The notes beneath the pieces are model-generated. The model worked only from the letters and a program-made list of their open reading frames with translations, did no database searches and was not told the DNA's origin. This document shows positions 1-5,038 of a DNA stretch of 5,038 nt, one piece after another. This DNA comes from Calditrichota bacterium (GTDB lineage Bacteria > Zhuqueibacterota > Zhuqueibacteria > Zhuqueibacterales > Geothermadaptataceae), in NCBI GenBank assembly GCA_008501545.1, contig QQUM01000345.1, positions 1-5,038 of the forward strand, in the 5' to 3' direction. Numbering within the stretch: the stretch's first letter is position 1; each line of letters opens with the position of its first letter. The position numbers and the translations under genes are program-made.

Positions 1-161
1 CATCTGTCATCCTGCAGGACACTTTTTGAAAGCAAAGGAAATCATTTGCCTGAAAACATTACAAAACATCTTATTAACATTATGCTTCGCCAACCTTCAG
101 CATTGCAAGGAAACATCATTGGCTTTAACGGCGGACATTCCATTTCATGGATGTATTAAAC

Positions 162-196
162 AAAAAAAGCCTGTAAATATATCATTCACAGGCTTT
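162..196 (-). terminator. Intrinsic terminator after frr
   Basis: On the minus strand a 12-bp stem (166-177 pairing with 185-196, core AAAGCCTGT/ACAGGCTTT, one G-U pair) encloses a 7-base loop. It runs directly into seven consecutive T residues (the A run at 162-168 on the plus strand). It lies about 20 bases after the frr stop codon, so it should end the rpsB-tsf-pyrH-frr transcript. The plus-strand side has only three T residues after the stem, so it looks one-directional. Confidence 0.93.
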
Positions 197-215
197 AAAT
201 TCTAAACAAGAAAAC

Positions 216-776
216 CTAGACTTCCATGATTTCAGTTTCTTTATGTTGAAGAATAGCTTCCAATTTTTTTACATGGGCATCCGTCGCCTCTTGTATTTCA
301 TCCAGATGGTTGTGCACTTCGTCTTCCGACATTTCATGATTTTTTTCCAGTTTTTTATACTGGTCGTTTCCATCACGCCGAATGTTACGAAGAGCGATAC
401 GGCCTTCTTCTACAATTTTGCGACAGACTTTCACAAGCTCGTTACGACGCTCTTCATTTAAAGCTGGTAAAGGAATTCGAATTACCGTCCCATCGTTTGC
501 CGGATTCAGCCCCAAATCGGATGTCATCACAGCCTTTTCGATCGCACCAATCAAGCTTTTATCCCACGGCTGGACGAGAATCATTCGGGGATCCGGTGTT
601 GACACGCTCGCAACCTGATTCAGTGGCATCTTGCTTCCGTATGCATCGACACGGACAGGATCAAGCAAAGTAGGTGTTGCTTTTCCAGAGCGTATTTTTG
701 ACAATTCATCACGAATGGCTTCAACTGTTTTATCCATCCGGCCCTGCACATCTTTTACTATTTCGTGAGTTTTCAT
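216..776 (-). CDS. frr: Ribosome recycling factor (RRF)
   Basis: RRF works with EF-G in the cytoplasm to split the 70S ribosome after termination, freeing subunits, mRNA and tRNA for another round. The 186-residue product matches the usual family length of about 185. Residues 1-30 and about 105-186 form the long charged helices of the three-helix bundle. The conserved RSGKATPTLLDPV stretch is at 29-41 and leads into the small beta domain (about 31-104), which includes PWDKSLIGAIEKA at 70-82 and the NPANDGTVIRIPLPALNEERR segment at 91-111. The ATG start follows a GGGGAG ribosome site at a 5-base distance and lies one base beyond the pyrH stop, so translation is probably coupled to pyrH. This is the last gene of its unit and is followed by a strong terminator. 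Nothing is truncated or unusual. Confidence 0.98.
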   Translation of the reverse strand: MKTHEIVKDVQGRMDKTVEAIRDELSKIRSGKATPTLLDPVRVDAYGSKMPLNQVASVSTPDPRMILVQPWDKSLIGAIEKAVMTSDLGLNPANDGTVIRIPLPALNEERRNELVKVCRKIVEEGRIALRNIRRDGNDQYKKLEKNHEMSEDEVHNHLDEIQEATDAHVKKLEAILQHKETEIMEV

Positions 777-777
777 A

Positions 778-1497
778 CTAGCTCCCCGAAATTAGAGTTC
801 CGATTTGCTCACCGAGAATTGCCCGGCGAAGATTACCTGTATTATTCATATTGAGCACGATTAGAGGCAGATTGTTATCCATACACAATGTTGCAGCAGT
901 CGAATCCATAACTTTCAAGCCGTCTTTGATGATGTCGATGTGCGACATAAAATCATATTTCACGGCGGAAGAATTTTTCATTGGATCCGAATCATACACG
1001 CCATCAACTTTTGTTGCTTTCAAAATCACATCTGCTTCTATTTCCACTGCACGCAATGCGGCAGCTGTATCTGTTGTAAAATACGGATTCCCAGTACCGG
1101 ATGCAAATATAACGACACGGCCTTTTTCCAAATGGCGGACGGCCCGTCGCCTGATAAAGGGTTCAGCCAGTTCTTCCATTTTAATGGCTGTCTGAACACG
1201 CGTATAAACATTATATCGTTCGAGATAATCCTGCAAGGCCAGTGAATTGATGACAGTTGCCAACATGCCCATATAATCAGCCTGAACACGATCCATACCT
1301 CGAGCGCTGGCAGAAAGTCCCCGGAATATGTTACCACCACCAATAACAATAGCAAGTTCAACGCCCAATTCCCGAATCGATCTAATTTCTTTCGCAAGAT
1401 TTTCAACGATTTGTGGGTCGATGCCAAGACCCTGCGTTCCCATCAGGGCTTCACCACTCAATTTCAGGAGTACACGTTTATATTTCAAATCAGCCAT
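778..1497 (-). CDS. pyrH: UMP kinase
   Basis: Bacterial UMP kinase phosphorylates UMP to UDP with ATP in the cytoplasm, in pyrimidine nucleotide synthesis. It belongs to the amino acid kinase family and acts as a hexamer, typically activated by GTP and inhibited by UTP. With the ATG at 1497 the product is 239 residues, close to the E. coli length. Visible motifs are the phosphate-binding KLSGEAL at 12-18, GGGNIFRG at 53-60, the UMP-binding segment [14 protein letters not shown] at 134-147, and the nucleotide-binding [13 protein letters not shown] at 160-172. The reading frame stays open upstream to a TTG at 1542, but that codon lies inside a hairpin and the extra 15 residues do not resemble the family, so [18 protein letters not shown] is preferred. 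The SD before the chosen start is weak (GTGGG about 8 bases upstream). The gene sits between tsf and frr and ends one base before frr. Confidence 0.97.
   Translation of the reverse strand: MADLKYKRVLLKLSGEALMGTQGLGIDPQIVENLAKEIRSIRELGVELAIVIGGGNIFRGLSASARGMDRVQADYMGMLATVINSLALQDYLERYNVYTRVQTAIKMEELAEPFIRRRAVRHLEKGRVVIFASGTGNPYFTTDTAAALRAVEIEADVILKATKVDGVYDSDPMKNSSAVKYDFMSHIDIIKDGLKVMDSTAATLCMDNNLPLIVLNMNNTGNLRRAILGEQIGTLISGS
782..787 (-). promoter_or_regulatory. frr ribosome binding site inside the end of pyrH
   Basis: GGGGAG on the minus strand lies 5 bases before the frr ATG and overlaps the last codons of pyrH. It confirms the frr start. It also means ribosomes ending pyrH stop directly at the frr initiation site, the usual arrangement for translational coupling. 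Confidence 0.85.
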
Positions 1498-1534
1498 TGA
1501 GTAACCCACATTTAAAATTTTGAGGACTTGAGAA

Positions 1535-1558
1535 AGCGGCAAATAAATATTTGCCGCT
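1535..1558 (-). other. Strong hairpin in the tsf-pyrH gap
   Basis: An inverted repeat with arms AGCGGCAAA and TTTGCCGCT (9 bp, no mismatch) surrounds a 6-base A/T loop; two further A-T pairs could close most of that loop. It lies in the 87-base gap between the tsf stop and the pyrH start. On the minus strand it is followed by TTCTC rather than a clean T run, so it is not a standard intrinsic terminator. It may be a partial attenuator, an mRNA stabiliser or an RNase processing site; the sequence alone cannot decide. Confidence 0.7.
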
Positions 1559-1584
1559 GCAAAAGATAGAGAAATAAGGACAGC

Positions 1585-2184
1585 TTACAGTTCTTCACCA
1601 AGCTGAAAACGTACGAAACGACGAACGGATATATTTTCACCAAGTTTTGCAATAGTTTCCGTAACGATATCTTTGATTGATTTCTTCGGATCTTTTACAA
1701 AACCCTGTTCCATCAAAACTGTTTCCTGATAGAACTTGTTCAATTTACCATCAACGTAGCGATCGATAATCTTCTCTGGTTTCCCTTCATTTTTCGCCTG
1801 GTGGGTGTAAATTTCACGTTCTTTTGCAACCAGCTCTGCGGGAATTTCTTCACGGTTTACAGCCACAGGGCTTGCTGCTGCAATCTGCATTGCAATATCA
1901 CGAGCTAAATTTTTAAAATCATCGGTTTTTGCAACAAAATCGGTTTCACAGTTTATCTCAACCATTACTCCGAGCTTGGAACCAGCATGAACATAAGTCT
2001 CTACAATCCCGTCATTCGTTGCACGGCCACCTTTTTTCTCAGCAATAGCAGCACCTTTTTCGCGCAAATACTGCACTGCTTTGTCCATATCGCCTTCAAC
2101 TTCCATCAATGCTTTCTTACAATCCATCATTCCAGCTCCGGTCATATCACGGAGGGCCTTCACATCGGCTGCTGAAATTGCCAT
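1585..2184 (-). CDS. tsf: Elongation factor Ts, short form
   Basis: EF-Ts is the guanine nucleotide exchange factor that releases GDP from EF-Tu so it can bind GTP and aminoacyl-tRNA again. The product is 199 residues, well below the 283 of E. coli but near the roughly 196 of Thermus, so it is the short type with a reduced core. The N-terminal UBA-like domain (about 1-45) carries the family signature LRDMTGAGMMDCKKAL at 11-26. The EF-Tu contact motif TDFV is at 81-84, after VEINCE. The C-terminal part (about 150-199) keeps the typical FVKDPKKSIKD and ISVRRFVRFQLGE stretches. The ATG at 2184 is chosen because GGAGAA lies 6 bases upstream and the MAIS... start fits the family. An upstream extension to 2253 would add 23 residues unlike EF-Ts. 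The gene follows rpsB by 97 bases, the classic S2-EF-Ts pairing. Confidence 0.97.
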   Translation of the reverse strand: MAISAADVKALRDMTGAGMMDCKKALMEVEGDMDKAVQYLREKGAAIAEKKGGRATNDGIVETYVHAGSKLGVMVEINCETDFVAKTDDFKNLARDIAMQIAAASPVAVNREEIPAELVAKEREIYTHQAKNEGKPEKIIDRYVDGKLNKFYQETVLMEQGFVKDPKKSIKDIVTETIAKLGENISVRRFVRFQLGEEL

Positions 2185-2190
2185 ATCTAT

Positions 2191-2196
2191 TTCTCC
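2191..2196 (-). promoter_or_regulatory. tsf ribosome binding site
   Basis: GGAGAA on the minus strand lies 6 bases before the ATG at 2184. It decides the start of tsf against the longer reading frame that begins at 2253. Confidence 0.85.
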
Positions 2197-2236
2197 AAAT
2201 TGCAAATATTTGTAAACAGTTCTATTAAAATCGACT

Positions 2237-2267
2237 AAAATCCGAACACGCAAAAATTTCGGTTCGG
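2237..2267 (-). other. Possible weak attenuator hairpin, rpsB-tsf gap
   Basis: On the minus strand CCGAAC (2262-2267) can pair with GTTCGG (2242-2247) over a 14-base loop, followed by ATTTT. The CCGAA unit is doubled in the 5' arm, so a second register of 5 bp with a tighter loop is also possible. The stem is short and the T run poor, so at best it would reduce transcription of tsf relative to rpsB. Partial termination between these two genes is known in E. coli, which makes the position plausible, but this could be chance. Confidence 0.35.
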
Positions 2268-2280
2268 TGCACTACTGGCA

Positions 2281-3066
2281 TTACTTTTCAGTTGCTTCTT
2301 CTTCAACTTCGGCAACAACTTCTTCGGTTGTCTCCCCTTCGTCATCTTTTTTCTCTTCAGCCTGAGCTGCGTTTTTCTCTTCCACTCCACTACGCCCTTC
2401 GAGGATTGCATCCGTTATAGCGTCAACAACCAATGCAATTGACTTAAACGCATCGTCATTCGCAGGAATAAGATAATCTACCATGCTTGGATCGCAGTTT
2501 GTATCGACGATAGCGAACACCGGAATATCCAGACGACGAAGCTCCGCAACAGCAATCGCTTCTTTTTTGGGATCAACAACAAACGCTGCACCAGGCAGTC
2601 TGTTCATATCACGAATTCCACCAAGCACCCGGTCGAGTTTCTCCAGGTCACGCTCGATTGAGAGGATTTCTTTCTTTGTAATTTTATCATAAGTTCCGTC
2701 AGTGGCTTTTTTCTCGAGATTTTTCATCCGCTTGATGCTTTTCTTGATTGTCGAGAAATTGGTGAGTGTTCCACCGAGCCAGCGTTCGGTAACATAATGC
2801 ATATTTGTTTTTTCAGCGGCTGCCTTAATAATTTCACGCGCCTGTTTTTTTGTTCCGACAAAAAGAACCGAATCTCCACCGCGAACGACTTCGGCCATTG
2901 CAGTTTGCGCTTCCAGGATAAGTTTCAGGGTTTTTTTCAGGTCGATTACATGAATCCCGTTGCGTTCCATGAAAATATATTTTTTCATTTTGGGATTCCA
3001 GCGGCGGGTCAGGTGTCCAAAATGCACACCAGCAGCGAGCAGATCGTTGAGTTGAATTTCTTTCAC
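2281..3066 (-). CDS. rpsB: 30S ribosomal protein S2
   Basis: S2 binds late in small-subunit assembly, on the back of the 30S between head and body, and is needed for S1 attachment in bacteria that use S1. The 261-residue product is about 20 longer than the E. coli protein. The core carries [15 protein letters not shown] at 13-27, [17 protein letters not shown] at 30-46, FVGTKKQA at 69-76, [10 protein letters not shown] at 95-104 and [13 protein letters not shown] at 181-193. Residues about 228-261 form a low-complexity tail with 15 acidic residues out of 34. The start is GTG: GGAGAA lies 4 bases upstream, the codon just before is an in-frame TAA, and the next Met is residue 27, inside the conserved core. 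It opens the second unit (rpsB-tsf-pyrH-frr), after the rpsI terminator and a leader of about 130 bases. Confidence 0.97.
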   Translation of the reverse strand: MKEIQLNDLLAAGVHFGHLTRRWNPKMKKYIFMERNGIHVIDLKKTLKLILEAQTAMAEVVRGGDSVLFVGTKKQAREIIKAAAEKTNMHYVTERWLGGTLTNFSTIKKSIKRMKNLEKKATDGTYDKITKKEILSIERDLEKLDRVLGGIRDMNRLPGAAFVVDPKKEAIAVAELRRLDIPVFAIVDTNCDPSMVDYLIPANDDAFKSIALVVDAITDAILEGRSGVEEKNAAQAEEKKDDEGETTEEVVAEVEEEATEK

Positions 3067-3197
3067 TTACTTCTCCATATTTTTGGGGTTAAACCACCAT
3101 TGATTTTTTGCCATCACCGAACTTTTGTTTTTAAAAGCACCCACGGCGAAACGAACCAATGTGTGTGATGTGTTTATGAAACTGTGCTATTTATCAC
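3067..3197 (-). other. Intergenic leader region of rpsB
   Basis: This region lies between the rpsI terminator and the rpsB start and should carry the promoter and 5' leader of the rpsB unit. I cannot pick a convincing promoter. The best eye-found pair, TTGTGA and TAAACA with a 17-base spacer (3171-3199), is weak and overlaps the terminator T run. Some short complementary segments are present (minus-strand CATCAC with GTGATG, and CATTG with CAATG), which could fold a leader structure. S2 controls its own operon through the rpsB leader in E. coli, but I did not recognise that motif here. Confidence 0.4.
3071..3076 (-). promoter_or_regulatory. rpsB ribosome binding site before a GTG start
   Basis: GGAGAA on the minus strand lies 4 bases before GTG at 3066. 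Because TAA immediately precedes the GTG in frame, no longer reading frame is possible, and the site supports GTG as the true start. Confidence 0.85.
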
Positions 3198-3229
3198 AAA
3201 AAACCCATTCCAGGTATCCGGAACGGGTT
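3198..3229 (-). terminator. Intrinsic terminator after rpsI
   Basis: On the minus strand a 10-bp stem (arms AACCCGTTCC and GGAATGGGTT, one G-U pair) with an 8-base loop runs into six T residues (plus-strand A run 3198-3203). It begins 28 bases after the rpsI stop codon. It separates rplM-rpsI from rpsB-tsf-pyrH-frr as transcription units, although partial readthrough cannot be excluded. Confidence 0.9.
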
Positions 3230-3257
3230 GTATGTATTTTTAAAAAAAATTTTGAGA

Positions 3258-3650
3258 TCATCGTTTCGAGAATTGAAATCTCTTGCGAGCGCCGGCAAGT
3301 CCGTATTTCTTCCGTTCTTTGATCCGGGCATCGCGTGTCAGGAAGCCGGCACGTTTCAAAGATGTATGCAACTCATCATCAAATGTTTGCAAAGCTCGTG
3401 CAATCCCCAAACGCATCGCCCCTGCCTGTCCTGTCAAACCGCCACCGTGTACAGTTGCGACCACATCGAATTTCCCAATTGTATCTGTGGTTTCGAAGGG
3501 TTGCTCGATAATCATCTTTAGTGTTTCGCGTTTTAAATAATCAAGACATTCACGCTTGTTGATCGTGATACTGCCTGTTCCCGGCATCAACCTGACGCGA
3601 GCGACAGAACCTTTACGACGACCTGTTGCGGCATAAGCATTTGTTTTCAT
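3258..3650 (-). CDS. rpsI: 30S ribosomal protein S9
   Basis: S9 is a 30S head protein whose extended basic C-terminal tail reaches the P-site tRNA anticodon stem. The 130-residue length equals that of E. coli S9. The N terminus has [14 protein letters not shown] (8-21). The family signature [19 protein letters not shown] is at 69-87, and [16 protein letters not shown] (102-117) leads into the C-terminal [10 protein letters not shown]. The final SKR tripeptide, which touches tRNA, is intact. The ATG is 24 bases downstream of the rplM stop. Its ribosome site is only a purine-rich GAGAGA about 10 bases upstream, weaker than those of its neighbours, so expression may partly depend on ribosomes arriving from rplM. 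Pairing with rplM is the near-universal bacterial order, and a terminator follows. Confidence 0.98.
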   Translation of the reverse strand: MKTNAYAATGRRKGSVARVRLMPGTGSITINKRECLDYLKRETLKMIIEQPFETTDTIGKFDVVATVHGGGLTGQAGAMRLGIARALQTFDDELHTSLKRAGFLTRDARIKERKKYGLAGARKRFQFSKR

Positions 3651-3674
3651 AAATTTCTAATCTCTCTATCTAAA

Positions 3675-4103
3675 CTAAAATTTCATTTCTTGCGGTTGTT
3701 GCGCCTGATGAGGATGCTCCGAACCTGCATAAACTTTCAAGTGCTTTATAACTTTGCGGCCAAGGCGGTTATGCGGTAGCATTCCCCAGACTGCTTTTTT
3801 AATAATTCTGTCCGGATGTTTCCGCACGAGGTCTTCAAAAGTAATCTGTCGCAATCCACCTGGATACCCGGTATAACGGCTATATAATTTGTCCTGAGTT
3901 TTCTTACCGGTCACGGCTATTTTTTCCGCATTTACGACGATGACGAAATCACCTGTATCCATGTGCGGCGTAAACATCGGCTTGTGCTTGCCGCGTAAAA
4001 TCTGGGCGATATTGCTCGCCAATCTACCAAGAGTTAATCCGTCAGCATCGACTATGTACCAGTCTTTCTTAATTTCGCTGACTTTAGGGATATATGTTTT
4101 CAA
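3675..4103 (-). CDS. rplM: 50S ribosomal protein L13
   Basis: L13 is an early-assembling 50S protein that binds 23S rRNA near the 5' domain. From the TTG at 4103 the product is 142 residues, exactly the E. coli length, and begins MKTYIPK as is usual. Motifs are [17 protein letters not shown] (14-30), [16 protein letters not shown] (37-52), [13 protein letters not shown] (104-116) and [16 protein letters not shown] (122-137). The frame is open to an ATG at 4124, but that start would place a strong AAGGAGG site (4113-4119) inside the coding region and add seven residues absent from the family. The TTG lies 9 bases after AAGGAGG, so TTG is preferred. The gene is first in an rplM-rpsI unit with its own sigma70-type promoter at the end of the agmatinase gene. 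Confidence 0.97.
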   Translation of the reverse strand: MKTYIPKVSEIKKDWYIVDADGLTLGRLASNIAQILRGKHKPMFTPHMDTGDFVIVVNAEKIAVTGKKTQDKLYSRYTGYPGGLRQITFEDLVRKHPDRIIKKAVWGMLPHNRLGRKVIKHLKVYAGSEHPHQAQQPQEMKF

Positions 4104-4108
4104 CGCTC

Positions 4109-4125
4109 TATGCCTCCTTCGCATA
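4109..4125 (-). promoter_or_regulatory. rplM ribosome binding site in a hairpin loop
   Basis: The SD AAGGAGG (4113-4119) lies 9 bases before the TTG start and decides it. Flanking bases TATGC and GCATA (4121-4125 and 4109-4113) are exact inverted repeats. They place GAAGGAG in a 7-base loop, with the last G of the SD in the stem. Three more pairs (two of them U-G) could lengthen the stem. The hairpin may modulate initiation or be a protein-binding site; L13 is reported to repress its own operon at translation in E. coli. The SD is secure, the role of the hairpin is inference. Confidence 0.75.
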
Positions 4126-4140
4126 AAATTTCAGACTACG

Positions 4141-4169
4141 ATGATAACCATTTTTAAATTATTTGTCAA
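4141..4169 (-). promoter_or_regulatory. Sigma70-type promoter of rplM-rpsI
   Basis: On the minus strand a perfect TTGACA -35 box (4164-4169) is followed after exactly 17 bases by TATCAT (4141-4146), five of six matches to the -10 consensus. The start of transcription would be near 4134, giving a leader of about 30 bases before the TTG codon. The TGA stop codon of the agmatinase gene lies within the -35 box. The A/T-rich spacer and position directly before a ribosomal protein gene support a strong constitutive promoter. Confidence 0.85.
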
Positions 4170-5038
4170 GCTGAAAGATGAAAAAAATTGTACCCGAACA
4201 TCTTATAAGCCAGCTTCGCTGCGAGAAAATCCGGATGCTGTAAACCGGGGATTGGCATAAGTTCAACGATATCGGCCGAAACAACATTGCGCTGCTGAAA
4301 AAGCATGCGCAAAAATGCCAACGTTTCATACCAGTGAAATCCGCCGGGTTCTGGTGTCCCCACAGCCGGCATCATGGATGGATCGAGAAAATCGAGATCA
4401 AAAGTGAGATAAACGTTTGACGTTAATGCATCGATGGCTTCTTGCATCCAGTTCGGATCGTGCTGCATTTTTCCGGCGTAAAAAAGGCGTGCATCAGAGC
4501 GAATCCCTCGACCTTCGTCTTTGATGCCACTGCGCAATCCGACGCTGACAAAGGGGCATACTTCATTAACACGCGCCATTACACAAGCATGATTTAAGAA
4601 TGATCCTTCATAGCTGTCGCGTAGATCACTGTGGGCATCGAGTTGCAAAACAGACAGATTTTCAAAACAAGATGCCGCAGCGCGGACCAGCGGAATTGTC
4701 ACACTATGCTCGCCACCAAGGGAAAGTACAAACTTCCTCTGCCCGAACAACTCCTTTGCCATTTTTTCCAAGGTGTCGATGGCTTCAGCATGCGGCAAAT
4801 CGTACCGAGAAAAAACTGGAAGCGTAGCGATTCCATGCTGACACGTTTCCATATCCAGCTCATCGTCCCAGAATTCGACTTGCCGGGACGCTTCAAGAAG
4901 AGCTTCCGGGCCTTTTGCGGTGCCTTTTGCATAGGATGTTGTAGCTTCGTGGGCAATTGGCCAAACGACACCCTTTGAATCTTCAAAGTTTGAAAGCTCG
5001 GCTGGAATGCCAAGAAAATTCTTGTTTTGATCCAGTGT
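4166..5038 (-). CDS. Agmatinase-family ureohydrolase, 5' end missing
   Basis: This is an arginase/agmatinase superfamily enzyme: a binuclear manganese hydrolase that splits urea from a guanidino substrate, most likely agmatine to putrescine in polyamine synthesis. The frame is open to the window edge and encodes 290 residues. The first visible residues (NFLGIPAE at 7-14) look like the family N terminus, so only a few codons are missing. All six metal ligands appear present in the usual motifs: His of GGEHS (about 111), Asp, His and Asp of LDAHSD (134, 136, 138), and the two Asp of FDLDFLDP (214, 216). GTPEPGG follows at 227-233 and a conserved Glu lies in ADIVELMP. The loop reads DPSMMPAVGTPEPGG instead of the commoner PGTGTP. 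GTPEPGG favours agmatinase over arginase, but a related guanidino acid is possible. An internal ATG at 4852 would remove conserved N-terminal sequence and is not the start. Confidence 0.9.
   Translation of the reverse strand, partial: TLDQNKNFLGIPAELSNFEDSKGVVWPIAHEATTSYAKGTAKGPEALLEASRQVEFWDDELDMETCQHGIATLPVFSRYDLPHAEAIDTLEKMAKELFGQRKFVLSLGGEHSVTIPLVRAAASCFENLSVLQLDAHSDLRDSYEGSFLNHACVMARVNEVCPFVSVGLRSGIKDEGRGIRSDARLFYAGKMQHDPNWMQEAIDALTSNVYLTFDLDFLDPSMMPAVGTPEPGGFHWYETLAFLRMLFQQRNVVSADIVELMPIPGLQHPDFLAAKLAYKMFGYNFFHLSA

Noticed and set aside
2..205. Plus-strand open frame of 67 codons reaching the left edge, possibly the end of a convergent gene
   Set aside because: No start in the window, no recognisable family, and its last codons coincide with the minus-strand frr terminator hairpin; chance is likely.
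1038..1427. Minus-strand open frame of 129 codons inside pyrH in another frame
   Set aside because: It overlaps the whole conserved UMP kinase core and has no recognisable domain.
1498..1542. N-terminal extension of pyrH from TTG at 1542
   Set aside because: The TTG sits in the arm of a strong hairpin with no SD, and the extra residues do not match UMP kinases.
2185..2253. N-terminal extension of tsf by 23 residues
   Set aside because: The extension is unlike EF-Ts, and a good GGAGAA site 6 bases before the internal ATG fixes the start at 2184.
2797..3168. Plus-strand open frame of 123 codons opposite rpsB
   Set aside because: It lies antisense to the conserved S2 gene and its leader, with no family resemblance; a shadow frame.
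3171..3199. Promoter for rpsB: TTGTGA, 17 bases, TAAACA
   Set aside because: Only 4 and 3 of 6 matches, and the -35 overlaps the terminator T run; too weak to call.
4104..4124. ATG start for rplM at 4124
   Set aside because: It would put the AAGGAGG SD inside the gene and add MRRRHRA, absent from L13; TTG at 4103 gives the normal 142 residues.
1..5038. CRISPR arrays, tRNA or rRNA genes, insertion sequences, defence or other accessory systems
   Set aside because: No repeat-spacer pattern, no structural RNA, no transposase and no terminal repeats seen; apart from the first 161 bases the window is filled by housekeeping genes and their short gaps.

Overview
The window is a bacterial translation gene cluster, with every recognisable gene on the minus strand. 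In transcription order (right to left) it holds the end of an agmatinase-family gene, then rplM (L13), rpsI (S9), rpsB (S2), tsf (EF-Ts), pyrH (UMP kinase) and frr (ribosome recycling factor). The six housekeeping genes have near-standard lengths, no frameshifts, and intact signature motifs.

Organism: the genes have clear Shine-Dalgarno (SD) sequences, and rplM has a near-consensus sigma70 promoter. EF-Ts is the short, about 200-residue type, and S2 reads HFGHL followed by [10 protein letters not shown] near its N terminus. From memory, that S2 wording resembles the Bacteroidota/Chlorobiota/Calditrichota (FCB) side of the tree. The SDs and the TTGACA promoter argue against Bacteroidota proper. 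A less-studied FCB-related lineage of moderate G+C is my best guess, not a firm placement.

Layout. (1) 4166-5038: agmatinase/ureohydrolase, missing only its first few codons beyond the right edge. (2) 4104-4169: a promoter whose -35 box contains the agmatinase stop codon, then a short leader in which the SD sits in the loop of a small hairpin before a TTG start. (3) 3258-4103: rplM-rpsI, closed by an intrinsic terminator at 3198-3229. (4) 3067-3197: leader of the second unit; no convincing promoter could be picked by eye. (5) 216-3066: rpsB-tsf-pyrH-frr, with a weak hairpin in the rpsB-tsf gap, a near-perfect hairpin in the tsf-pyrH gap, and pyrH and frr separated by one base. A strong intrinsic terminator at 162-196 ends the unit. 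(6) 1-161: no gene recognised.

The genes work together in protein synthesis: L13 is a 50S protein, S9 and S2 are 30S proteins, EF-Ts recharges EF-Tu, and RRF splits post-termination ribosomes. UMP kinase supplies UDP for RNA precursors. I see no mobile element, CRISPR array, RNA gene or defence system, and no undescribed system. The points worth a second look are regulatory: the compact rplM promoter and leader, and the intergenic hairpins.
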